Source of the DNA: Bacteroidota bacterium
GTDB lineage: Bacteria; Bacteroidota; Bacteroidia; Bacteroidales; Paludibacteraceae
Assembly: GCA_017860295.1 (NCBI GenBank)
Contig: JAFNAS010000005.1
Location: forward strand, 1 to 64,000
Length of the DNA: 64,000 nucleotides
Reading direction: 5' to 3'
A program made the position numbers and the translations under genes. Shown here piece after piece: positions 26,069 to 35,167 of this stretch. The notes below the pieces were generated by a model. The model made no database searches and was not told where the DNA came from. It saw only the letters and a list, made by a program, of their open reading frames with translations. Within the stretch, counting starts at the first letter, position 1; each line of letters starts with the position of its first letter.

Positions 26069-27610
26069 ATGAAACGACATCATTTTAAAAAACTTATTCC
26101 AATCGTTCTCTTTCTGGGCATTTGCCTCCCTTCAAGTGCTCAACAAGCTGTTTTACCGATTACTCACGGAAAATTCCAATCGACAGATGCTTCTCTGAAA
26201 CAATACCAGTATCCCGAATGGTTTCGTGATGCCAAATTCGGTATTTGGGCACACTGGGGACCGCAAGCCGTTCCGCGTCAAGGCGACTGGTATGCACGCA
26301 ACCTTTATATACAACAGGGAGAAAGTTGGGAAACAGCCGCTTATCAAGATCATTTGAAACGTTACGGGCATCCTTCCGTACAAGGATACAAGGATATTAT
26401 TCCTTTGTGGAAAGCCGAAAAATGGGATCCCGAAGCGTTGATGAAACTCTACAAGCAAACCGGGGCAAAATATTTCGTTTCGATGGGAACACATCACGAT
26501 AATTTCTTTTTGTGGAACTCCAAACTGCATAAATGGAATTCGGTGAATATGGGACCACATAAAGATGTGGTAGGACTCTGGCAAACTGCCGCTAAAAAAG
26601 AAGGTTTGTATTTCGGAATTTCCGAACACCTTGCCGCCAGTTATACATGGTTTCAGAAAGCTCATGGGGCAGATAAAACCGGCGATAAAGCAGGAATACC
26701 CTATGATGGAAACGATCCGGCATACGAGGATTTATATCATGGCAAGGCTGCTAGTGACGACACCGGTTGGATGACAAAAAATCCGATTTGGCAGATGGAG
26801 TGGTTCGATCGCATTAAAGAGTTGGTAGATATGTATCACCCCGATTTCTTATATTCCGACAGCAAAATTCCGTTCGAAAATGAGGTAGGAAGAAGTTTGA
26901 TTGCGCACTTCTACAATCAGAATATGAATGATCACAACGGTAGCCTCGAAGCTGTATATACCTGCAAAGAACCTTCGGCAAACCGTTTTGTACAGGATGT
27001 AGAACGTGGAGTGCTTGATTCGATCAGCGTCTATCCGTGGCAAACCGACACCTCTATCGGTGATTGGTTCTACCGCACCGGTCAAAAATACAAAACTGCT
27101 CCCGAGGTAATTCAGATGTTGGTTGACATCGTAAGCAAAAACGGGAACTTGCTATTGAACGTCGTGCAGACACCCGAAGGAAACCTGGAGCCCGATGTGG
27201 TTGCAATCCTCAAAGGCATTGGTGCATGGATAAAAGATAATGGAGAAGGAATTTATGGCTCACGTCCATGGAAAGTGTACGGCGAAGGTCCTTCGACCAC
27301 TCAGACTCAGGAAAAAGGGCAGTTCGGCGGCTTGAAAGATGTGCGTAAATATACCGGAGCCGACATTCGTTACACCACAAAACAGGATACCATCTATGCC
27401 TTCTGTATGGAAAACCCCACACAGGATATTCAATTGACGTCGTTGGCTAAAAACGGCAAATTATCTGGAAAGAAAATTGCGTCCGTTACGCTATTGGGAA
27501 GCGGAGAAAAAATCAGCTGGACGCAGAACAACGACGCGCTGATAATTAAGAAGCCCGCGAAACTTCCTGATTATTCGGTTGTAACGTTCAAAATAACATT
27601 GAAAAACTAA
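26069..27610 (+). CDS. secreted alpha-L-fucosidase, GH29
   Basis: GH29 retaining alpha-L-fucosidase (513 residues) releasing terminal fucose from glycans. Signal peptide 1-24 (cut after SSAQ). The (beta/alpha)8 domain shows WFRDAKFGIWAHWGPQAVP near 51, MGTHHDNFFLWNSKLHKWNS near 140, and PDFLYSDSKIP near 265, where the Asp is the expected nucleophile. A C-terminal beta-sandwich follows from about 400. It opens a six-gene operon devoted to fucose, so it supplies the monosaccharide in the periplasm. Confidence 0.93.
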   Translation: MKRHHFKKLIPIVLFLGICLPSSAQQAVLPITHGKFQSTDASLKQYQYPEWFRDAKFGIWAHWGPQAVPRQGDWYARNLYIQQGESWETAAYQDHLKRYGHPSVQGYKDIIPLWKAEKWDPEALMKLYKQTGAKYFVSMGTHHDNFFLWNSKLHKWNSVNMGPHKDVVGLWQTAAKKEGLYFGISEHLAASYTWFQKAHGADKTGDKAGIPYDGNDPAYEDLYHGKAASDDTGWMTKNPIWQMEWFDRIKELVDMYHPDFLYSDSKIPFENEVGRSLIAHFYNQNMNDHNGSLEAVYTCKEPSANRFVQDVERGVLDSISVYPWQTDTSIGDWFYRTGQKYKTAPEVIQMLVDIVSKNGNLLLNVVQTPEGNLEPDVVAILKGIGAWIKDNGEGIYGSRPWKVYGEGPSTTQTQEKGQFGGLKDVRKYTGADIRYTTKQDTIYAFCMENPTQDIQLTSLAKNGKLSGKKIASVTLLGSGEKISWTQNNDALIIKKPAKLPDYSVVTFKITLKN

Positions 27611-27658
27611 TCCGTTAATTCGCAAATTGTAAATATATAAATTGTAAATAAAAACAAT

Positions 27659-28591
27659 ATGGAATACAGAGAGATCGGAAAAACCGGCATGAAAGTCTCC
27701 AATATCAGTTTCGGCGCATCGTCGCTGGGTGGCGTTTTTCATTCATTGAAAGAAGAATCGGGCATTGCTGCCGTTCATACCGCAGTAGACAACGGCATTA
27801 ATTTTATCGACGTGTCACCTTACTACGGACATTTAAAGGCCGAACAGGTACTCGGGAAAGCATTGAAAGAGATCGACCGCAGCAAATATTATTTGTCCAC
27901 CAAAGTCGGCCGTTACGGCAAAGATGGCGTAAACTACTGGGATTATTCTGCTCAACGGGCTACCGAAAGCGTTTACGAAAGCATGGAACGCCTCAACGTG
28001 GACTATATAGACCTGATTAATGTGCACGACATCGAATTTTCCGACCTCGATCAGGTGGTAAATGAAACATTGCCTGCTTTGGTCGAACTGCGCAACAAAG
28101 GCATTGTGAAACACGTGGGTATTACCAATCTGACGCTCCGTCATTTCAAATATGTGATCGATCACGTGCCGGCCGGTACGGTGGAAAGCGTACTTTCGTT
28201 TTGCCACTATTGCCTCAACGACGACGCGTTGGCCGATTATCTCGATTATTTCGAAGAAAAAGGCATCGGCGTAATCAATGCCTCTCCCTTTTCGATGGGA
28301 TTGCTGACCGACCGTGGCGCTCCCGCATGGCATCCGGCTCCGAAACCCTTGCAGGATCTTTGCCGCAAGGCGGTGGCTCACTGCCAGAGCAAAGGAGCTT
28401 CAATTGAACAACTTGCCGTTAAATTCTCGGCTACCAATCCGCGCATTGCAACGACCCTGTTCAGCACCACCCGTTCCGAAGCGGTACTCGATAATATCCG
28501 TTGGGTAAACGAACCATTGGACGAAGAGTTGTTGAAAGAGGTGCAGAAAATGTTGGAACCGCGATTCAGAGATACCTGGTTGAACAGCTAA
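27659..28591 (+). CDS. aldo/keto reductase, probable L-fucose dehydrogenase
   Basis: AKR-fold NAD(P)-dependent oxidoreductase of 310 residues. The catalytic tetrad is visible: Asp and Tyr in NFIDVSPYYG near 47-56, Lys in YLSTKVG near 83, and His in LINVHDIEFSD near 122. Relatives include D-threo-aldose/L-fucose 1-dehydrogenases and pyridoxal 4-dehydrogenase. Next to a lactonase-like amidohydrolase and FucP, oxidation of L-fucose to L-fucono-lactone is the most economical role; assigned by context. It follows GH29 by 48 bases. Confidence 0.85.
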   Translation: MEYREIGKTGMKVSNISFGASSLGGVFHSLKEESGIAAVHTAVDNGINFIDVSPYYGHLKAEQVLGKALKEIDRSKYYLSTKVGRYGKDGVNYWDYSAQRATESVYESMERLNVDYIDLINVHDIEFSDLDQVVNETLPALVELRNKGIVKHVGITNLTLRHFKYVIDHVPAGTVESVLSFCHYCLNDDALADYLDYFEEKGIGVINASPFSMGLLTDRGAPAWHPAPKPLQDLCRKAVAHCQSKGASIEQLAVKFSATNPRIATTLFSTTRSEAVLDNIRWVNEPLDEELLKEVQKMLEPRFRDTWLNS

Positions 28592-28700
28592 AAGCCCCCC
28601 TACCCCCCTCAAGGGGGTTCTATTAAAAACAAACAAAATTCAATTAGAGAATGATAACGGATGATAACACACAAGCTCCCCCTGTGGGGGTTGGGGGGCT
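28592..28700. repeat. paired GC-rich inverted element, intruding into the amidohydrolase
   Basis: The left arm AAGCCCCCCTACCCCCCTCA begins at the reductase stop; the right arm (28674-28700) is its inverted partner and lies inside the first codons of the next gene. Each arm contains a small hairpin (CCCCC-TCAA-GGGGG and CCCCC-TGT-GGGGG). Confidence 0.75.
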
Positions 28701-29610
28701 GATCGACGCTCATGCTCACCTCTGGCTTCATCAGGATACGGAGGTGAACGGAATGAAAATAAAGACGCTGGAAAACGGACGTTCGCTTTTTATGGGCGAA
28801 ATCCGGCAAATGGTGCCACCGTTTATTACCGACGGCCGAAATACTGCCGAGATTTTTCTCTCCAATATGGACTACGCGCAGGTGTCGGCTGCCGTCATCA
28901 CACAGGAATATATCGACGGACTGCAAAACGATTACCTGTGGGAGGTTCAGAAGAAATATCCGAACCGTTTCCGCTGTTGCGGCATGGTGGATGCCCGTGT
29001 GCCGGGTTACCTGAAACAGGGAGAGGAGTTGATTAAGCAAGGTTTTGGCGCTATCAAACTACCTGCCGGACGGCTGATTATGTCCGACAAACGGGTGTGG
29101 TTGACCTGCGACGAGATGATGCAGCTTTTCCGTCGGATGGAACAAAATGACGTGCTCTTTTCGGTCGATCTGGCCGACGGCAACGAGCAGGTAGCCGAGA
29201 TGGAGGAGATCATCAAAGAGTTTCCGAAGCTGCGTATTGCTATCGGACACTTCGGCATGGTAACCCAACCCAACTGGCTGGATCAAATCCGCTTGGCTCG
29301 CCATCCGAACGTACGTATCGAATCGGGCGGCATCACCTGGCTCTTCAACTCCGAGTTTTATCCGTTCAAAGGAGCGGTGAAAGCTATCAAAGAAGCTGCC
29401 GGCGAAGTGGGTATCGAGAAGCTGATGTGGGGTTCGGACTATCCGCGCACCATTACGGCAATTACCTACCGCATGTCGTACGACTTTGTACTGAAAACCG
29501 AGGAACTGACTCAGGAAGAGAAAGAAGCCTTCCTGGGTAAAAATGCGGCATCGTTCTATGGCTTTACCGATCTGGTGGAGTTACCCTATATTAAAAACAT
29601 GTCCGAATAA
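28651..29610 (+). CDS. amidohydrolase, probable L-fuconolactonase
   Basis: Amidohydrolase-2 family enzyme with LIDAHAHLW (HxH metal motif), a central IAIGHFGMV segment and C-terminal LMWGSDYPRT. Related enzymes hydrolyse fucono- and other sugar lactones, the step after fucose dehydrogenase. Residues 1-16 before the HxH motif are encoded by a dispersed repeat arm (TQAPPVGVGG), whereas the family normally starts directly at an IDAHAHL-type motif. No in-frame ATG lies between 28651 and the HxH motif, so the repeat appears to provide the present N-terminus. 319 residues; 23 bases before fucP. Confidence 0.85.
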   Translation: MITDDNTQAPPVGVGGLIDAHAHLWLHQDTEVNGMKIKTLENGRSLFMGEIRQMVPPFITDGRNTAEIFLSNMDYAQVSAAVITQEYIDGLQNDYLWEVQKKYPNRFRCCGMVDARVPGYLKQGEELIKQGFGAIKLPAGRLIMSDKRVWLTCDEMMQLFRRMEQNDVLFSVDLADGNEQVAEMEEIIKEFPKLRIAIGHFGMVTQPNWLDQIRLARHPNVRIESGGITWLFNSEFYPFKGAVKAIKEAAGEVGIEKLMWGSDYPRTITAITYRMSYDFVLKTEELTQEEKEAFLGKNAASFYGFTDLVELPYIKNMSE

Positions 29611-29633
29611 CCATTTATTGAAAACCATCATTT

Positions 29634-30890
29634 ATGTCTAAACGACCTTATGCTTTGCCATTATTGCTGATATTCAGCCTCTTTTTTATCTGGGCCATCA
29701 GCAGCAATCTTTTGCCGACCATGATACGGCAATTGATGAAAACATGTGAACTCTCAACGTTTGAAGCCTCCTTTACCGAATCGGCTTACTGGCTGGCTTA
29801 CTTCATCTTCCCGATTCCGATTGCCATGTTTATGAAACGCTACAGCTACAAATCCGGTATTATCTTCGGATTGGTGCTGGCCGCTTTCGGCGGATTGTTA
29901 TTCTTTCCAGGAGTAATGATTAAGGAGTATTGGGCTTATCTTTGTATCTTTTTTATTATTGCCACCGGCATGTGTTTCCTCGAAACGGCAGCCAATCCCT
30001 ACGTTACGGTGCTGGGCGATCCGGCTACGGCTCCCCGTCGGTTAAATCTGGCGCAGTCGTTCAACGGGCTGGGCGCGTTTATTTCGGCCATGTTCCTGAG
30101 CAAACTGGTATTGAGCGGTCATAAATTCACCCGCGAAACCCTGCCGACCGATTTCCCCGGCGGATGGACCGGTTATATACAGCAGGAGTCGGATGCGATG
30201 AAACTGCCATACCTGATTCTGGCAACAGTGCTGATTGTGATCGCCGTTGTTTTCATCTTTTCCAAATTGCCTAAAATCAAGGAAGGCGACCATGTGGAAG
30301 GTGAAGTATCGCACGATAAACTGATTGATTTTTCAGTATTGAAACGTTCGCATTTGCGCTGGGGTGTGATTGCGCAATTCTTCTACAATGGGGGACAAAC
30401 GGCAATCAACAGCCTGTTTTTGGTCTATTGCTGTTCGTATGCCGGATTGCCGGAAGGAACTGCTACCACATTCTTCGGTCTGTATATGCTTGCTTTTCTG
30501 GCTGGACGTTGGATCGGCACTTTATTGATGGTAAAATTCCGCCCGCAAAATATGCTGGTGGTTTATGCTTTGCTGAATGTATTGCTCTGTATCGTGATTA
30601 TGATTTTCGGCGGAATGGTCGGCATTTATGCCATGTTGGCTATTGCTTTCTTCATGTCGATTATATATCCTACACAGTTCTCGCTGGCACTTACCGACCT
30701 GGGCAAAAACACGAAGAGCGGTTCGGCCTTCTTGGTAATGGCGATTGTGGGTAATGCCTGTCTGCCGCAGTTGACGGCCTACATCATGGATCGGAATAGC
30801 GCGGTTTATTATATTGCCTATGTTATTCCGATGATTTGTTTTGCAATTTGTGCATATTACGGATGGAAAGGCTACAAAGTAGTCGATTGA
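29634..30890 (+). CDS. fucP: L-fucose:proton symporter
   Basis: Major facilitator superfamily transporter of the FucP/GluP sugar-proton symporter branch, 418 residues with about 12 helices. Family marks: LLIFSLFFIWAISSNLLPTM in helix 1, FLETAANPYVTVLGDP near 113, LNLAQSFNGLGAFISA near 135 and VYCCSYAGLPEGTATTFFGL in the second half. In the fucose operon it carries periplasmic L-fucose across the inner membrane. It sits 23 bases after the lactonase gene and 26 before GH95. Confidence 0.92.
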   Translation: MSKRPYALPLLLIFSLFFIWAISSNLLPTMIRQLMKTCELSTFEASFTESAYWLAYFIFPIPIAMFMKRYSYKSGIIFGLVLAAFGGLLFFPGVMIKEYWAYLCIFFIIATGMCFLETAANPYVTVLGDPATAPRRLNLAQSFNGLGAFISAMFLSKLVLSGHKFTRETLPTDFPGGWTGYIQQESDAMKLPYLILATVLIVIAVVFIFSKLPKIKEGDHVEGEVSHDKLIDFSVLKRSHLRWGVIAQFFYNGGQTAINSLFLVYCCSYAGLPEGTATTFFGLYMLAFLAGRWIGTLLMVKFRPQNMLVVYALLNVLLCIVIMIFGGMVGIYAMLAIAFFMSIIYPTQFSLALTDLGKNTKSGSAFLVMAIVGNACLPQLTAYIMDRNSAVYYIAYVIPMICFAICAYYGWKGYKVVD

Positions 30891-30916
30891 TTCCGTACCT
30901 TTTAATACAAAAAACC

Positions 30917-33382
30917 ATGAAAGTGAAATTTTTATTAGTAACAAGTTTCCTCTTTGCTGTCGTTTGCGGATGGGCGCAGCAGGGAGGCAAACTGAAAATG
31001 TGGTACGATAAACCCGCCACCGTTTGGAACGAAGCGCTTCCGATCGGCAACGGACGTATCGCGGCAATGGTATTCGGCGATCCGTCCAACGAAAAACTTC
31101 AACTCAACGAGAGTTCTTTTTGGTCGGGTGGCCCGTCGCGCAATGACAATCCGGACGGCTTAAAAGGACTCGACTCGATTCGTCAGGCTATTTTTGCCGG
31201 TAATTACAAATTGGCAAACAATCTTTCCAATAAATACCTCACGGCAAAGAAACTGCACGGATCTAAATTTCAGTGCGTCGGCAATCTGAACCTGACGTTT
31301 GACGGCAACAGCAGTTACACGAAATATTATCGGGAACTGGATCTTGAAAAGGCACTGTTTTCCACCACCTTTATCTCCAACGGAGTAACTTACAAACGCG
31401 AAGTTTTCTCCTCGCAACCCGATCAGGTGATTGTTGTACGCCTAACGGCCAGCAAGCCCGGTAGCCTCAGTTTTGTAGCAGGTTTCGATAGCGAGCTGAC
31501 AAAATCGAATCAACCGATCGACAAAAATACATTAGAGATGACCGGCTTGTCCGGCTCACACGAAGGTGTAATGGGACAGGTAAAAGTAGATAGCCGCGCC
31601 CGCATCATCAACAAGGGAGGTTCTACCACCATCGAAGGGAATAAAATCAGAGTCAGCAAGGCCAACGAAGTGGTTATTCTTATTTCGATGGCAACCAATT
31701 TTACCGATTACAAATCTCTGGCTGCCAATGAAACCGCACGTTGCCAGAAATACCTGACAACCGTTGGCAACAAACCTTACGCTAACTTGTTGGCAAGCCA
31801 TATTGCGGCTTATCAAAAGTATTTCAAACGGGTGAATTTCGACCTCGGTACTTCGGAAGCTGCCAAGCAACCGACCAACGTTCGTATTCAGAATTTCTCC
31901 AAATCGTACGATCCCGAACTGGTCTCCATGTACTATCAGTTTGGACGCTACCTGCTTATCTGTAGCTCTCAGCCCGGCGGACAGGCTGCCAACCTTCAGG
32001 GGATCTGGAACGGGAGCAACAACCCAATGTGGGACAGCAAGTATACCATCAACATCAATACGGAGATGAACTACTGGCCGGCCGAGAAGTGTAACCTGAC
32101 CGAACTGGCCGAACCGTTGATGAAGCTGATTCAAGAGCTTTCTCAGGCCGGACAGGAGACTGCCAAAGTGATGTATGGAAGTCGCGGATGGGTAGCCCAC
32201 CACAACACCGACATCTGGCGTATTTCAGGTGTGGTTGACTTTGCCGATGCCGGGCAGTGGCCCATGGGTGGCGCCTGGTTATCGCAACACCTCTGGGAAA
32301 AATATCTCTATGGTGGCGACAAAAAATTCCTCGAATTCGCCTATCCGATTCTCAAATCGGCCTGCGAATTTTATCAGGATTTTTTGATTGAAGAACCGAC
32401 ACACAAATGGTTGGTTGTTAGTCCTTCCAACTCTCCCGAGAACACACCTCCGGGTCATCCGAGCGCATTGGTGGCAGGTGCTACCATGGACAATCAGTTG
32501 CTATTCGACCTCTTTACCAAAACCATTGCGACGGCTAAGATATTGAACAAAGATGCCGATCTGATGGTTAAATTCCAGCAAATCAAAGACCGTCTGGCTC
32601 CGATGCAGATCGGCCGTTTGGGTCAATTGCAGGAGTGGATGGGCGATTGGGATAGTCCCAGCGACCACAACCGACACGTGTCGCACCTGTATGGCATGTA
32701 TCCGAGTAACCAGATTTCGGCATACAGAACGCCCGAACTTTTCGATGCGGTAAAAACATCGTTGAATTACCGTGGCGACGTTTCCACCGGTTGGTCGATG
32801 GGTTGGAAAGTGAACCTGTGGGCTCGCCTGCTCGACGGAAACCACGCCAAGAAACTGATCACCGATCAGTTGACACTGGTAGATCCGAAAGGTGGCTTCC
32901 GCAGTGGCGGGGGTACCTATCCTAACCTGTTCGATGCGCATCCGCCTTTCCAGATCGACGGAAACTTCGGCTGTACTTCGGGAATCACCGAAATGCTGTT
33001 GCAGACTCAGGACGGAGCAATCCATATCCTGCCCGCTCTGCCCGACGACTGGAAGAAAGGTACCATCTCCGGTTTGAGAGCTTACGGAGGATTTGAAGTA
33101 AGCATCGGCTGGGACGAAAACAAAGCGCAAAAAATCACCATCAAATCGAAACTCGGAGGCAACTGCCGTATCCGTGTAGCGAATGAACTGGTTCAGGCAG
33201 GTGGCAAAAGCCTCAAACCGGCCAACGGCGAAAATCCGAACCCGTTCTTTGCAGTCAACAAGGTGAAAGATCCGTTGATCTCGCCGGATGCCAAGTTGAA
33301 TCCGGTAAAACTGACCCCGACATTCGTTTACGATCTTCCGACCGAAGCCGGTAAAACGTATGTACTGGTGATTAAAAAATAA
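30917..33382 (+). CDS. secreted alpha-L-fucosidase, GH95
   Basis: GH95 inverting fucosidase (821 residues), typically acting on alpha-1,2-linked fucose of host glycans or xyloglucan. The ATG at 30917 gives a signal peptide (1-21, cut after GWAQ). N-terminal beta-sandwich with MWYDKPATVWNEALPIGNGR near 28 and LQLNESSFWSGGP; the (alpha/alpha)6 barrel contains NINTEMNYWPAEKCN near 378, bearing the catalytic Asn pair, and DNRHVSHLYGMYPSNQI-type substrate loop near 585. Together with GH29 it broadens the linkages attacked. An ATG 81 bases upstream lies within fucP and is rejected. Confidence 0.93.
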   Translation: MKVKFLLVTSFLFAVVCGWAQQGGKLKMWYDKPATVWNEALPIGNGRIAAMVFGDPSNEKLQLNESSFWSGGPSRNDNPDGLKGLDSIRQAIFAGNYKLANNLSNKYLTAKKLHGSKFQCVGNLNLTFDGNSSYTKYYRELDLEKALFSTTFISNGVTYKREVFSSQPDQVIVVRLTASKPGSLSFVAGFDSELTKSNQPIDKNTLEMTGLSGSHEGVMGQVKVDSRARIINKGGSTTIEGNKIRVSKANEVVILISMATNFTDYKSLAANETARCQKYLTTVGNKPYANLLASHIAAYQKYFKRVNFDLGTSEAAKQPTNVRIQNFSKSYDPELVSMYYQFGRYLLICSSQPGGQAANLQGIWNGSNNPMWDSKYTININTEMNYWPAEKCNLTELAEPLMKLIQELSQAGQETAKVMYGSRGWVAHHNTDIWRISGVVDFADAGQWPMGGAWLSQHLWEKYLYGGDKKFLEFAYPILKSACEFYQDFLIEEPTHKWLVVSPSNSPENTPPGHPSALVAGATMDNQLLFDLFTKTIATAKILNKDADLMVKFQQIKDRLAPMQIGRLGQLQEWMGDWDSPSDHNRHVSHLYGMYPSNQISAYRTPELFDAVKTSLNYRGDVSTGWSMGWKVNLWARLLDGNHAKKLITDQLTLVDPKGGFRSGGGTYPNLFDAHPPFQIDGNFGCTSGITEMLLQTQDGAIHILPALPDDWKKGTISGLRAYGGFEVSIGWDENKAQKITIKSKLGGNCRIRVANELVQAGGKSLKPANGENPNPFFAVNKVKDPLISPDAKLNPVKLTPTFVYDLPTEAGKTYVLVIKK

Positions 33383-33398
33383 AATATTAAGTTCTCGG

Positions 33399-33423
33399 GC
33401 AGTGAATCGTATTGATTCGCTGC
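33399..33423 (+). terminator. hairpin after GH95
   Basis: GCAGTGAATC pairs with GATTCGCTGC around GTATT (one G-U), then TCTCTACATTTTTT. Could be a partial terminator separating the dehydrogenase gene from the rest of the operon. Confidence 0.45.
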
Positions 33424-33525
33424 TCTCTACATTTTTTAAATTCTGTATGAACGGCTTTTGTTCTTTCCTGTTTGACATTGAGCGAAAAGCACAAGCACTT
33501 CATATCTGATTACACTGTTATAATA

Positions 33526-34542
33526 ATGAAAGCATTACAAATTATCCAGCCCGGCGAGATGAAAGTCGTCTCGCTAGAGAAACCTGTTGCGAAAGCAGGT
33601 GAAGTATTGGTAAAATTGTGCTACGTAGGTTTCTGCGGTTCCGACCTCAATACCTACTTGGGCAAAAATCCGATGGTAAAACTGCCCGTTATTCCGGGTC
33701 ACGAAATTGGCGCGGTTATCGAAGCCGTGGGTGAAGGTGTTCCCGCACATATTCAGCCGGGTACACCCTGCACCATCAATCCCTACACCGCTTGCGGCAG
33801 TTGCCCTTCGTGCCGCAACGGACGTCCGAATGCGTGTCAGTTCAACCAGACTTTCGGAGTGCAACGCAACGGCGCCATGAGCGAATACATCGCCGTACCT
33901 TGGGGCAAAGTAATTCCCGATCCGGAAATCAGCTCCAAAGATTTTGCGCTGGTAGAACCGATGAGTGTCGGTTTTCATGCCGTCTCGCGCGGCCAGGTTA
34001 CCGATCTCGACGTAGTGATGGTAATTGGTTGCGGCATGATCGGTGTAGGTGCCATTGTGCGTGCAGCGTTGCGTGGCGCACGTGTGATTGCCGTCGATGT
34101 GGACGATACTAAACTTGCATTGGCCAAACGTCTGGGCGCTGCCTATACCATCAACTCCAAAACGGAAGATGTACACGCCCGTCTGCAGGAATTTACCCAC
34201 AATTTCGGCCCCGATGTAGTAATCGAAGCTGTGGGTGCACCTCCTACTTACCAGATGGCGATCAACGAAGTTGCCTTCACCGGACGGGTAGTCTGCATCG
34301 GTTATGCCAAGACCGAGATTGCCTTCGAGACCAAATATTTTGTTCAAAAAGAGCTGGATATTCGCGGTTCGCGCAACGCCATGCCCGAGGATTTCCGTGC
34401 CGTAATCGAATACATGAAACGCGGTACCTGTCCGAAAGAGGAGCTGATCAGCGGCATCTATGCACCCGAACAGGCACAGGAAGCCATGCAACATTGGCAA
34501 GCCGACCCGGGAAAAGTTTTTCGTATCTTTGTGAAGTTCTGA
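33526..34542 (+). CDS. zinc-dependent alcohol/polyol dehydrogenase
   Basis: Medium-chain dehydrogenase/reductase of 338 residues. Catalytic zinc ligands: Cys in GFCGSDLNTY near 38 and His-Glu in PGHEIGAVIE near 63; four structural-zinc Cys in CGSCPSCRNGRPNAC (about 90-104); NAD-binding GCGMIGVGAI near 168. It lies 143 bases after GH95 with an intervening hairpin. In fucose context it may oxidise a downstream intermediate such as 2-keto-3-deoxy-L-fuconate, or fucose itself; sequence alone does not decide. A terminator follows. The ATG at 33526 is preferred to one 54 bases upstream, which adds a non-family extension. Confidence 0.85.
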   Translation: MKALQIIQPGEMKVVSLEKPVAKAGEVLVKLCYVGFCGSDLNTYLGKNPMVKLPVIPGHEIGAVIEAVGEGVPAHIQPGTPCTINPYTACGSCPSCRNGRPNACQFNQTFGVQRNGAMSEYIAVPWGKVIPDPEISSKDFALVEPMSVGFHAVSRGQVTDLDVVMVIGCGMIGVGAIVRAALRGARVIAVDVDDTKLALAKRLGAAYTINSKTEDVHARLQEFTHNFGPDVVIEAVGAPPTYQMAINEVAFTGRVVCIGYAKTEIAFETKYFVQKELDIRGSRNAMPEDFRAVIEYMKRGTCPKEELISGIYAPEQAQEAMQHWQADPGKVFRIFVKF

Positions 34543-34564
34543 GGATACGGATACCGGTAAACGC

Positions 34565-34592
34565 AAAGCCCCTGTCTTCGGATAGGGGCTTT
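34565..34592 (+). terminator. terminator of the fucose operon
   Basis: AAAGCCCC pairs with GGGGCTTT around a 12-base loop that itself contains a TTCG turn; ATAGTTTT follows. Confidence 0.7.
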
Positions 34593-34656
34593 ATAGTTTT
34601 AACTGTCTTCGACTGTTTTTCGCCCTATACCATTAGCAAATTTGAATGTTAGATAA

Positions 34657-34664
34657 TAACTTTG
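34657..34664 (+). promoter_or_regulatory. -7 box upstream of the small lipoprotein
   Basis: TAACTTTG matches TAnnTTTG 53 bases before the ATG at 34718. No -33 at standard distance. Confidence 0.4.
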
Positions 34665-34717
34665 CAGTAATAACATTCCGGTAGCAATTATTCAAACAAT
34701 CTAACCACTCATCCGAC

Positions 34718-35134
34718 ATGCAATCACGAAATCTGACTCCAACTTCACTTATTATGCTCGCTGTTTGTGCACTGTTTACCATTTCCTGTTCATCTCCCGG
34801 AAGCGGTATTATCAGCAAATTCAATAGTAACATAGGTTCTGACGCCACTAAAAAAGAATTCAAAAAGAGTGATGTGTTGTACACTTGGAACAATGTAAGC
34901 ATAACAAAAACCGCTGAATTAAAGGCAATTATTGAAGATTACATGAAGATCTCCCCTTCCGACACCCTACCCCTATCGCCTTATTATGATGCCCAGAACC
35001 ACGTTGTTCCCGGTAAATTTCTGAAATACTGGGTGTACGAACAGTCCAAATTCGGCGTAGAGCTCAATTATATCATTACAGGAAAAACAATGACCGTCGA
35101 AGTACGGATAACAGAAAAAATCGGAGCTCAATAA
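34718..35134 (+). CDS. small predicted lipoprotein
   Basis: A 138-residue protein not recognised from any family. Residues 1-23 are a lipoprotein signal (ALFTISCSS; Cys about residue 24). The mature part has a Lys-rich stretch (ATKKEFKKSDVLYTW), a proline-rich middle (PLSPYYDAQNHVVPGKF) and a beta-like C-terminus (VELNYIITGKTMTVEVRIT). It is 33 bases before a heparinase-like gene and may be co-transcribed. Function unknown. Confidence 0.7.
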   Translation: MQSRNLTPTSLIMLAVCALFTISCSSPGSGIISKFNSNIGSDATKKEFKKSDVLYTWNNVSITKTAELKAIIEDYMKISPSDTLPLSPYYDAQNHVVPGKFLKYWVYEQSKFGVELNYIITGKTMTVEVRITEKIGAQ

Positions 35135-35167
35135 ATACATCTGAGCCATCCTTATGCAAATCGCGAT

